A stretch of 64,000 nucleotides of DNA from Planctomycetota bacterium (GTDB lineage Bacteria > Planctomycetota > UBA1135 > UBA2386): assembly GCA_028281765.1 (NCBI GenBank), contig JANQJF010000019.1, forward strand, positions 1 to 64,000, given 5' to 3'. A program made the position numbers and the translations under genes. The notes beneath the pieces are model-generated. The model was not told the DNA's origin. It did no database searches and worked only from the letters and a program-made list of their open reading frames with translations. Below, piece by piece: positions 35,354-42,548 of this stretch (position 1 is the first letter of the stretch; each line of letters opens with the position of its first letter).

Positions 35354-36724
35354 TCAGTCTCTCAGTTCGACGTAGATCCCGTACGCGACCGAGCCCGCTT
35401 CGCCGAGAGCGCTCAACACCATCGCCTTGCGCGCGCGGACGATGTTCATCCACAGCTCTCGCGAAGCCCCCTCGGTGTTGATACGGAAGAAGTGGAGGTC
35501 GGCGCGTTTCGGGAACGCCGTCGGTGGGATCCGGACCGCCGACAGTTCGACGCCGGGCAGAACCCCCTGGAGTACGTGTTCGAGATCGTCCGGAGCGAGC
35601 AGCTTCACGCCAGCCGCAACCAGTTCGGCGACCTGCTCCTGCGACTGCGCCATTTCGACCCCGAGGTAGAACAGCGGGTTGCCGGAGAGCCATTCTTCCG
35701 GGATCGGCGCGTAGTGCACGCCCGCTTGTTCGACGTCTTCTTCGAACGAGAGCGTGTCGTACGGCACCGCGACCTGTGCGCCGAGCAGCGCACGGATGTG
35801 GTCGAGGACGTCGGTCGTGCACTCGTGGAGACGGTCGTGGTCGTAGGCCGCGAGCGTCGGTGCGACGCGGGCGTCGCTGAAGATCGCCAGCTCGCCGACG
35901 ACGCGCACGAGTTCGGTGTACGCGTCGAAGGGATGGATGTCGGGGACGCGGCTCAGCTGCTCGAGCACCGTCAGGCTGCGGTTGACGGCGGCCAGCTTGA
36001 TGATGCCGGTCAGGTCGGCGGCGGAGTCCGTGCTCGAGAGTCGCGAGGTCGCGGGCAGCGTGGCCGCGAGGTCGCGCGCCTGCGCGCGCGCGCGGTCGGC
36101 GACGTCGGTGAGGGCGCGGGACATCGAGGCGACCGCGCCACACCGCAGGATCGGCGGCACGAAGTCCTGACTCAGAGCGCTGACGGTCTCGGGCTTGCCG
36201 ACGCGCACGAGTCGTGCGATCGGCAGCGACTCGTAGCCGGACCGGTCTTCATCGCCGAAGAACAAGTGTGCGCACAGCGACCGGAATTCGAGCTCGCGCG
36301 GTGCGTCGCGGAGGTTCTCGTCGAACGTTTCGTTGACCTCGACCTTGTAGCGGTAGAGGCGGTCAGCCTCTTCGCCGATCTGCGGCACGTTGTCCTGCGC
36401 CGCGGCGATGCCGAGGTAGACGGTCAGCTCCGGACCATCGAAGAACTCGCCGAACTCACGCTGCGGGATCTCGCCGTTCTGTGGCGCGGTCAACAGCGTG
36501 CCGTCGCGGAACATCGCGCTAAGGGAGTCGATCCGGAAGACGTCGCGTTCGAGCGCGTCTTCGTCGACCTCCATCGCGATCAAGCCGAAGTCGCCGGGAT
36601 TGCCGGCGCCGTCGCCGGTCGCGATGCGCGTCGAGACCTCGCGCGAGAACGCCTGCATGTGCTGCGGGCACAGGAACATGCCTTCCCGCCAGAGCACGCT
36701 CGATGATCCGCGCCGGTTCGCCAT
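35354..36724 (-). CDS. tssK: T6SS baseplate-to-membrane connector TssK
   Basis: TssK (ImpJ), 456 aa, a trimeric connector between baseplate wedges and the TssLM complex, related to phage receptor-binding proteins. The start region VLWREGMFLCPQHMQAFSRE is the family signature (W-x-E-G-x-F-L-x-P-Q-H-F). Later blocks include FDGPELTVYLGIAAAQDN, the Ser/Ala-rich central helices, and the C-terminal LPGVELSAVRIPPTAFPKRA then LHFFRINTEGASRELWMNIV. Its ATG shares one base with the tssJ stop (TAATG), so tssJ and tssK are translationally coupled. Confidence 0.95.
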   Translation of the reverse strand: MANRRGSSSVLWREGMFLCPQHMQAFSREVSTRIATGDGAGNPGDFGLIAMEVDEDALERDVFRIDSLSAMFRDGTLLTAPQNGEIPQREFGEFFDGPELTVYLGIAAAQDNVPQIGEEADRLYRYKVEVNETFDENLRDAPRELEFRSLCAHLFFGDEDRSGYESLPIARLVRVGKPETVSALSQDFVPPILRCGAVASMSRALTDVADRARAQARDLAATLPATSRLSSTDSAADLTGIIKLAAVNRSLTVLEQLSRVPDIHPFDAYTELVRVVGELAIFSDARVAPTLAAYDHDRLHECTTDVLDHIRALLGAQVAVPYDTLSFEEDVEQAGVHYAPIPEEWLSGNPLFYLGVEMAQSQEQVAELVAAGVKLLAPDDLEHVLQGVLPGVELSAVRIPPTAFPKRADLHFFRINTEGASRELWMNIVRARKAMVLSALGEAGSVAYGIYVELRD

Positions 36725-37227
36725 TACATCTTCGCGGGCAAGAACTGCGACGCGGCGGTCTGCAGGCGCATCCCGCTCTCGAGTCGAATCTGGCCGGTCT
36801 TCGCGGCCCAGTGGTACCAGCCCTCGGAGCCGTGACCGATCACGAGCACGGTGAGCTCGCTGTAGGTCTCGAGCATCTTGCGGTTGACGCGCAGCCGGAT
36901 CATCCGGTGGTCGGCCGGCATCACGAGCTTGATCATCTCGGGGATCGACGGCGGAGGGTTGTGCTGCGTCCAGGTCAGCGGCGCCCCTTCACTCGGCAAG
37001 AACTCGGCGAACAGCAGGAACTGCTGTTCCGGATCCGAGACGAGCTCGGACTCTTTCATGTCCGACTTCGCGAGCGGGTTGTTCTCCGCGACGATGACGT
37101 ACACGGACTCGATGACTTCGGGGCGATCGCCGCTGATGTAGACCTTGTAGTACGACGCGCATCCCGAGAAGAGGAAGCACAGAAACACAAGCGGCAGCAG
37201 GCCGGCACGCAGGCCCAATCGATTCAT
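36724..37227 (-). CDS. tssJ: T6SS outer-membrane lipoprotein TssJ
   Basis: TssJ (SciN), 167 aa, the outer-membrane lipoprotein that caps TssM. The signal peptide LLPLVFLCFLFSGC ends in a lipobox with the acylated Cys at about residue 23. The mature part is a small beta-sandwich with the family features PEVIESVYVIVAENNPLAKS, EFLPSEGAPLTW and RMIRLRVNRKMLETYSELTV. The start MNRLGLRAG (37227) is chosen because the longer frame would place the signal peptide internally. TssJ marks a T6SS with a diderm-type envelope, relevant to the probable Planctomycetota origin. It ends in a TAATG overlap with tssK. Confidence 0.9.
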   Translation of the reverse strand: MNRLGLRAGLLPLVFLCFLFSGCASYYKVYISGDRPEVIESVYVIVAENNPLAKSDMKESELVSDPEQQFLLFAEFLPSEGAPLTWTQHNPPPSIPEMIKLVMPADHRMIRLRVNRKMLETYSELTVLVIGHGSEGWYHWAAKTGQIRLESGMRLQTAASQFLPAKM

Positions 37228-37326
37228 CGAACTCCGTCCTCGGGGCTGAGAGGATCCGTACCATAGCAGAGCCACCCCGGAGTGCCAGTCGAACGCCGCG
37301 GACCGGCGAAGAACGCGAACCGGTCG

Positions 37327-38766
37327 CTAGAACCCTTCCGAGTCGCTTTCGACGAGTTCGTCGGCCGACTCGCGTGCCAGCTTGTCGAGCCGCTCGTTGA
37401 CCAGATCCGGGGTCAGCTCGTGGAGGTAGGTCGACGACCGTCGCCAGAGTTCGGCGCAGACCTTGTCGTTCATTTTCTTCAGCCCGGAGATCTCCCGCTG
37501 GGCGCTCAGAGATTCCGGTGTGAGGTCGGTCTTGATGCTCTCGACGATCTTCTCGGCGGCCCTGCGATGGGCTCCGAGCGCGACGACGAGCCAGCGGCCG
37601 AGCTCGCGCAGGTACTCGAGCAGGGCCTCGCGGTCGGTCGTCGTGGTCGGGTTCTGCAGCGCGTCACCGAGGTGGGCGCGAAGGGTGCCCTCGACCCCGG
37701 GGACCATCGTGTGCAGCTGATAGAGCTGGATCAGGCCGCCGGCGAGGCGCGTGACGACGCGCTCGACGCGGCGGAGAAAGCGGAAACCTTCGACGAGCAG
37801 GAACGCGTCGAGCGGTTCCTCGAGTTGCGTCGGCACGGACTCGACGTCGTTCTGCACGAGCTGTGTCAGGCGGGTCGCGCCGTTGCCCGAGCCGACCGGA
37901 GGCGGCGGCGTCGGGGTCGCTGCGGGTGGCGTCGGCGTGCCGCCCCCTCCCGCGCGCAGGTTGGGGAACGCCTTGGCGAAGTCGACCTTGGGTTTCGACG
38001 TCGGCGGGGTCGACTCGTCGCGGGCGACCGGCACGATCGAGTCCGCGTCGCCCGCGCTCGGTGTCTCGGGGGCTGGCTCCGGCGCAGGGGGTGCGGCTGC
38101 GGCCTGCTCGGCGAGCTGGTGCTTCAGCTGCTTGACCTGGTTCTGCAGTTGCAGGACCTGGGCGAAGAGCGGACTGTCCTGGCCGGGTGCCTCCGGCACC
38201 TCGGCGCTGGGCACTGGCGCGGCCGGTTCGGGTGCGGGTGGCTGCGACGACAACTCGTCGATACGCGTGCGCAGGGCTTCGTTCTCGCGCCGCAGCGTGT
38301 CGATCGCGTCCGCGTACTTCTTCGTGTCGACGCCGGCACGCGAGGCCTCGGCGAGCTGGCGCTTCAGGCGGTCGTTCTCCGCGCGCAGCGCGGAGCCGTC
38401 GCCGGCCGCGGGCTTGGCGATCGGGTTCGGGACGACCGAGCCGCTCGGTTCGGAGATGGTCGTGTCGCTGCCGACCGTGATCGTGATTTCGCTGCGTCCG
38501 ATCTGCGCGGGCCGATCGCCGAGCAGGATGCCGCCCGCGACGCGTTCTCCGTTGACGTAGGTGCCGTTCGTCGACGTGTCGACGAGCACGACCCCTTGCA
38601 GCACCTTGCAGTGTTGCTTGCTGACGAACTCCTCGTCGATCACGACGTCGCATTGCGACGCGCGGCCGATGACGGCGCAGTTGCCGACGACCTCGAAGCG
38701 CTCGGGTGGGTGTCCTGGTTTGTTGAGCAGCAGATACAACGGTTCGTCTCCCGGCGATGACCGCAT
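37327..38766 (-). CDS. FHA-domain T6SS regulator (ImpI/Fha1-TagH type)
   Basis: Phospho-threonine reader, 479 aa, probably the first gene of the T6SS operon. The N-terminal FHA domain (about 10-95) keeps the binding residues: VIGRASQCDVVI with G34-R35, the S-x-x-H of EFVSKQHCKV at 49-52, and TSTNGTYVNG with N67-G68. A coiled-coil at about 120-190 and a Pro/Ala linker lead to a helical C-terminal domain (from about 315, TRLTQLVQNDVESVPTQLEE) present in T6SS FHA proteins. The start is ATG at 38766; the frame further upstream is antisense of the acidic gene. It would bind a phosphorylated partner, plausibly the kinase encoded 4 kb away, to promote T6SS assembly. Confidence 0.88.
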   Translation of the reverse strand: MRSSPGDEPLYLLLNKPGHPPERFEVVGNCAVIGRASQCDVVIDEEFVSKQHCKVLQGVVLVDTSTNGTYVNGERVAGGILLGDRPAQIGRSEITITVGSDTTISEPSGSVVPNPIAKPAAGDGSALRAENDRLKRQLAEASRAGVDTKKYADAIDTLRRENEALRTRIDELSSQPPAPEPAAPVPSAEVPEAPGQDSPLFAQVLQLQNQVKQLKHQLAEQAAAAPPAPEPAPETPSAGDADSIVPVARDESTPPTSKPKVDFAKAFPNLRAGGGGTPTPPAATPTPPPPVGSGNGATRLTQLVQNDVESVPTQLEEPLDAFLLVEGFRFLRRVERVVTRLAGGLIQLYQLHTMVPGVEGTLRAHLGDALQNPTTTTDREALLEYLRELGRWLVVALGAHRRAAEKIVESIKTDLTPESLSAQREISGLKKMNDKVCAELWRRSSTYLHELTPDLVNERLDKLARESADELVESDSEGF

Positions 38767-38801
38767 CCGACGCGGTCGGGACCGACTCAGGCTAGCGCGG
38801 G

Positions 38802-38834
38802 CCGGATGAGTCCGGAGGGCTTTTCCCGCTCCGG
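38802..38834. promoter_or_regulatory. Overlapping CCGGA/TCCGG dyads in the divergent FHA/acidic-protein intergenic region
   Basis: The 124-bp gap between the two divergent start codons contains CCGGA-TGAG-TCCGG (38802-38815), overlapping a second inverted repeat CCGGAG (38812-38817) / CTCCGG (38829-38834). Such spaced half-sites fit an operator controlling both directions, or a hairpin. No convincing -35/-10 pair was recognised around it. Confidence 0.3.
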
Positions 38835-38890
38835 TCGTTCGTCGGTCGGGTATCGTGGCGCCGCGGGCGCTCCGCCCCTCGGATTTCCAG

Positions 38891-40993
38891 ATGCCCTCGT
38901 TCGATCCCAACGCCGAATTCAATCGGCTGCGCGGCAAGGCCGCGGACCGATTCAAAGGCTTGTTCGGCCGCAAGAAGGCTGCGGCGGACGGCGAGGCATC
39001 GGGCGAAGCCGAGGACGCCGCGGAAGAGTCGGCCTCCACCGCGGACGACGACGAGGATCTCGACTGGCTCGACGACGAGGAGGACGCGGATGCGGGGGAC
39101 GATGACGACGACGACCTGGATCTGGATGCGTTGCTCGACGACGACGACGAGGCCGGGGACGACGACGAGTTCGACCTCGATAACCTGCTGGGGGACGACG
39201 ACGAGGACGAGGAAGCCGTGAGCGATCCCGGCGAAGACGATCTCGACGACTCGCTCGCCGATGACGACGACGCGGACGACGACGACGAGCTCGATTCGCT
39301 GCTCGACGACCTCGAAGACGGCGAAGATGGCGACGACGACTTCAACCTCGACGACCTCCTCGACGAGCCCGCGGCTGCGACTCCGGCGCCTGCTTCGGCC
39401 GCCGAGCCGGTCCCTTCCGCCGTGCCGCCTCCGGTTGCACCGCCGCCGGCGCCACCGGCTCCCGCGGAGAGCTACGCCAGCGACGACGATGCCGGGCTCC
39501 TGCAGTCGGCCGACGGTGGCGGCTCCGCCGCGTCCGACGGACCGGCGCCCTGGGAACGCGGCGCGCTGAGCGACCCCAATCGCAACACGCGACTCGCGGC
39601 CCGCAAGGACAACCGCGACTACGACATCGAGGAACCGTTCGACACCGGCAACGACGACAGCGCGCTGACGATCGGCGACCGCGGCTACGACGTGCCCGAG
39701 CCCGAAGACTCGAATCCGGACGAATCACCGCCGGAACCGGTCGCCGCCGCACCGGAACCGCCGCCGGCACAGCCGGAGCCTGACGCCGATCTGCGCCCCG
39801 AGCCGCCGCAGAGTTTTCTGGTGGGTGAGTATGGCGCGGCGTACGGGGAGGACGATCCCGTCGCGGAAGAGGAATCACCGGCTGAGCCCGCGGAGCCGAC
39901 GGGGTTCGCGGAGCTGCCGTCGTTCGATGCGCCGCCGGCAGCCGAGGAACTGCCTCCCGAGCCTCCGCCTCTGCCGCAGCGTCCGATCAGCAAGAAGGGC
40001 AAGGTCCCGTTGCCGTTCGAGCCGGATCCCGAGCCCGAGCTACCGCCGGCGACACTCGAGTCGGACGAGCTCGAATTCTTGCTCGACAGCGACGAGGAGG
40101 GTGGCGAAGCCGAGCTCGGCGGATTCGACGAGCCGGAGGAGGATGACGACGACATCGACGAGCTGCTCGGTTCGGAGCTGGCCGCCGACGAGGACGACGA
40201 CCTCGAGGAGGACGGCGATCTCGATGACCTGCTCGAGGACGTCGACGACGAAGACTTCGTGGAAGAAGAGGAAGAAGCCGTCCCGGACGACGACGCCTCG
40301 GACGATCTCGACGACCTTCTCGCGGATCTCGACGATCCGAGCCCGGTGGAGGATGCGGACGACGAGGAGGAGTCGGATCTCGACGATCTGCTCGCCGATC
40401 TCGCTTCCGGCGACGAACCGGAAGCCGCGGAGGAAGCGGAGGCCGCGAACGACCTCGACGACCTCCTCGCGGACCTCGAGGCCCCCGCCGAGGACGAAGG
40501 CGTGGAGGAGGAAGGGGCCGCGGACGACGGTCTCGACGACTTGCTCGCAGAGCTCGAAGCGCCGGTGGAGGCGCGGGCCGAGATTGTCGACGAGGTGTCG
40601 GCAGACCCGGGAGACGACCTCGACGACCTACTCGCGGACCTCGAGGGTGACGACGACGCGACGGAGTCCGGCGACCCGGACGCCGCGGACGACCTCGATG
40701 ACCTGCTCGCGGACTTGGATGGCGGCGCCGAAGACAGCGAACCCGAAGACGTCGCGCCGGACGCGGCCGATGCGGAAGACGATGGTCTCGACGACCTGCT
40801 CGCGGATGACGAAGACGCGGACGACGAGGTCGCGGATGACGAGCCCGAGGCCGACCCCCAGCCCGAGGCGCCGGAGCCCGATCTCAAGGCGCAGGTCGCA
40901 GCCAGGCTCGAGCAGATGCGGGCGCGGTTGCGCGCGCAGTCGTCCGATTCGTCAGACGGCGAGGGCGACGACCCGGACGCCGAGAACGGCTGA
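38891..40993 (+). CDS. Extremely acidic repeat protein with degenerate LDDLL motifs
   Basis: Not recognised; 700 aa dominated by Asp, Glu, Ala, Leu and Pro and surely mostly disordered. The N-terminus is a basic amphipathic segment (FNRLRGKAADRFKGLFGRKK). Two regions carry about fourteen variants of an L-D-x-L-L motif. The earlier is at about 70-165 (LDLDALLDDD, FDLDNLLGDD, DELDSLLDDL, FNLDDLLDEP). The later, from about 395 to the end, includes seven near-identical DDLDDLLADL copies spaced about 25-40 residues. A Pro-rich stretch and an ordered-looking NTRLAARKDNRDYDIEEPFD lie between. The C-terminus is helical and basic (QVAARLEQMRARLRAQ). ATG at 38891 is favoured over a GTG 12 codons earlier. 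Divergent from the T6SS operon; a multivalent scaffold is a guess. Confidence 0.75.
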   Translation: MPSFDPNAEFNRLRGKAADRFKGLFGRKKAAADGEASGEAEDAAEESASTADDDEDLDWLDDEEDADAGDDDDDDLDLDALLDDDDEAGDDDEFDLDNLLGDDDEDEEAVSDPGEDDLDDSLADDDDADDDDELDSLLDDLEDGEDGDDDFNLDDLLDEPAAATPAPASAAEPVPSAVPPPVAPPPAPPAPAESYASDDDAGLLQSADGGGSAASDGPAPWERGALSDPNRNTRLAARKDNRDYDIEEPFDTGNDDSALTIGDRGYDVPEPEDSNPDESPPEPVAAAPEPPPAQPEPDADLRPEPPQSFLVGEYGAAYGEDDPVAEEESPAEPAEPTGFAELPSFDAPPAAEELPPEPPPLPQRPISKKGKVPLPFEPDPEPELPPATLESDELEFLLDSDEEGGEAELGGFDEPEEDDDDIDELLGSELAADEDDDLEEDGDLDDLLEDVDDEDFVEEEEEAVPDDDASDDLDDLLADLDDPSPVEDADDEEESDLDDLLADLASGDEPEAAEEAEAANDLDDLLADLEAPAEDEGVEEEGAADDGLDDLLAELEAPVEARAEIVDEVSADPGDDLDDLLADLEGDDDATESGDPDAADDLDDLLADLDGGAEDSEPEDVAPDAADAEDDGLDDLLADDEDADDEVADDEPEADPQPEAPEPDLKAQVAARLEQMRARLRAQSSDSSDGEGDDPDAENG

Positions 40994-41014
40994 CGCCATT
41001 CCCCGCCGCACGCG

Positions 41015-41860
41015 CTACTTGCGAATCGCCTTGAACTGGATGTTCGGCTCGCCGCTCTCGACGCAGAAGTCCTCGTTCGGGTCGAACGCGATGTTGCTGC
41101 TCGACTTGAACGCGTGCGTCGGGTGGTTCGTGATCCAGTCGACGATCTCGCGCGAGTAGGAGGCGGGGAACCCGGTCGGCTGCTTCTTGCCGAGTTCGCG
41201 GGCGCGGATCCCGAAGCGATACGCGGTCTCCTCCTGCCCGTTCTTGTCGTGGAAGTGCTTGTGCAACGCGAGCATCAGCCACGGCATGCCCGCGTCGGTC
41301 AGGCCGAGTTCGATCGCACGCATCTCCGCCGAGGTGACGGTGGCGAAGCGCGAGTCCTCGTTGACGAGCGTCCCGACCTCTGTCAAGAACTTCGCGCGAC
41401 CGCTCGTGATCAGCCACATCAGGTCGAGGTAGGCGTCCACGTCGTCGAGCGAAATCGCCGCCAGCGTCTCGGACAGCAGGGCTTCCCCGGTCTCGTCTTT
41501 GGGCTTCGAAGCGCGCGCGTCGCTCTCCCAGTCGCGGGCGTAGCTGCGGTAGTAGTTCGCCGCCACGGTGGGGCCGAGCCAATCGTCGCCCTTCGCCTTC
41601 ACGGAGGCTTCGAGCTTGCTGCGGCTCAGCAGATACGCCGCGTAGTAGCGCTGGAGCGCGAACATCCGCGGATCCTCGTTCGTGGCCATGATCAGGCCTT
41701 CGAGCGTCGTGTTCGCGGCGTCGAGCTTGCCCGACTTGATCTGCGCGAAGCCGGCGTCGAGCGTCTCGCGGTTTTGGACGTAGGGGTTCGCGCCGCCACA
41801 GGAGGCCAGTCCGGCCAGCGTGAAGAGGGCGACGAAACGTGCGGTCTTGGTCGGCATCAT
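41015..41860 (-). CDS. Lipoprotein of unknown function, helical/TPR-like
   Basis: Predicted lipoprotein of 281 aa with signal FVALFTLAGLASCGG and lipobox LASC (Cys near residue 21). The mature part starts with helical, TPR-like sequence (LDAGFAQIKSGKLDAANTTL, QRYYAAYLLSRSKLEASVKA). It continues with DVDAYLDLMWLITSGRAKFL, and its C-terminal half is rich in aromatic residues. No enzymatic motif is seen. It is the third gene of the kinase group: the upstream lipoprotein stops 11 bp before it, and the GAGGAG ribosome-binding site overlaps that stop. It converges on the acidic-protein gene with a 21-bp gap. A link to the T6SS is suggested only by location. Confidence 0.72.
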   Translation of the reverse strand: MMPTKTARFVALFTLAGLASCGGANPYVQNRETLDAGFAQIKSGKLDAANTTLEGLIMATNEDPRMFALQRYYAAYLLSRSKLEASVKAKGDDWLGPTVAANYYRSYARDWESDARASKPKDETGEALLSETLAAISLDDVDAYLDLMWLITSGRAKFLTEVGTLVNEDSRFATVTSAEMRAIELGLTDAGMPWLMLALHKHFHDKNGQEETAYRFGIRARELGKKQPTGFPASYSREIVDWITNHPTHAFKSSSNIAFDPNEDFCVESGEPNIQFKAIRK

Positions 41861-41871
41861 CGGTCGGCTCC

Positions 41872-42477
41872 TCAGCGCTGCACGCCTACGTAGAACGGGA
41901 TCTTCTCGCTCTTGTTCGTGAGGTTGAACACGAGCAACGAATCGGCCAGGTCGAACGAGCGGATCACGCCGCCGCGACCGTGGCGGATCGTGCGGCCGTC
42001 GATCTCGAATTCCTCGTCCGGCTCCAGTCCGAAGAAGACGAAGCCTTCCTTGGCATCCCGATCGAGAAGACCGCCCTTGAAGGAATTGTCGCGGATCTTC
42101 TTTGCAGTCTCCTCATCCTGGTTGCCGGCAAGTCGGTCGACGTCGACCGGGCGGATCGCGGTGCCGTCCGCGAGGATGAGTCGGAGGTCCATGTCGCGCG
42201 GAGAGAGGACGATCTGCTGGTCTGCCGCTCCGGCGCCCTGCTTCTGCACCCTGAGGTTGATCGGGATGACCTCCTCGTAGTAGGCCAGATCGATGCCGAG
42301 CTTCGAGGCGTGATCGGTGTAGTTGGCTTCCGCGTAGATGACACCGGCGGTTGTCATCGGGCGGTATCCACGGAACGCGATCGGCGGTTCGCCCAGCTCC
42401 GTTCCGGTCGGGCCGGCCGCACCGCATGCGCCGGCGATCAGCGACAACAGAATCAACGAGACTCGCGGCATGTTCAT
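41872..42477 (-). CDS. Small lipoprotein of unknown function
   Basis: Predicted lipoprotein, 201 aa. Signal VSLILLSLIAGACGAAG has lipobox AGAC with the Cys near residue 18. The mature protein is beta-rich: FRGYRPMTTAGVIYAEANYT, EEVIPINLRVQKQGAG, MDLRLILADGTAIRPVDVDR and a final GVIRSFDLADSLLVFNLTNK. That last segment resembles domains described as DUF4352- or lipoprotein-like immunoglobulin folds, but no specific family is recognised. It lies 71 bp after the kinase gene and 11 bp before the next lipoprotein, so the three are likely cotranscribed. An envelope sensor partner for the kinase is possible. Confidence 0.72.
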   Translation of the reverse strand: MNMPRVSLILLSLIAGACGAAGPTGTELGEPPIAFRGYRPMTTAGVIYAEANYTDHASKLGIDLAYYEEVIPINLRVQKQGAGAADQQIVLSPRDMDLRLILADGTAIRPVDVDRLAGNQDEETAKKIRDNSFKGGLLDRDAKEGFVFFGLEPDEEFEIDGRTIRHGRGGVIRSFDLADSLLVFNLTNKSEKIPFYVGVQR

Positions 42478-42548
42478 CTTCGCTAGGACCTGATCCTTCG
42501 GGGTGGACGAACAGGATTACCCGGTCGCTGCCGCTGGGCAAGAACTCG

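Noticed and set aside
7725..38766. Extracellular contractile injection system or prophage tail instead of T6SS
   Set aside because: TssJ, TssL, TssM, TssK and ClpV are present, which define a membrane-anchored T6SS; no phage head, lysis or tail-fibre genes were seen.
38767..39345. Ser-rich N-terminal extension of the FHA protein
   Set aside because: It is exactly antisense to the Asp-rich acidic gene; long Ser runs are the expected reverse reading of GAC/GAG codons, and the FHA domain has its own ATG at 38766.
39685..40887. 400-aa Ser-rich minus-strand reading frame
   Set aside because: Antisense shadow of the LDDLL repeat protein; no domain, start signal or context.
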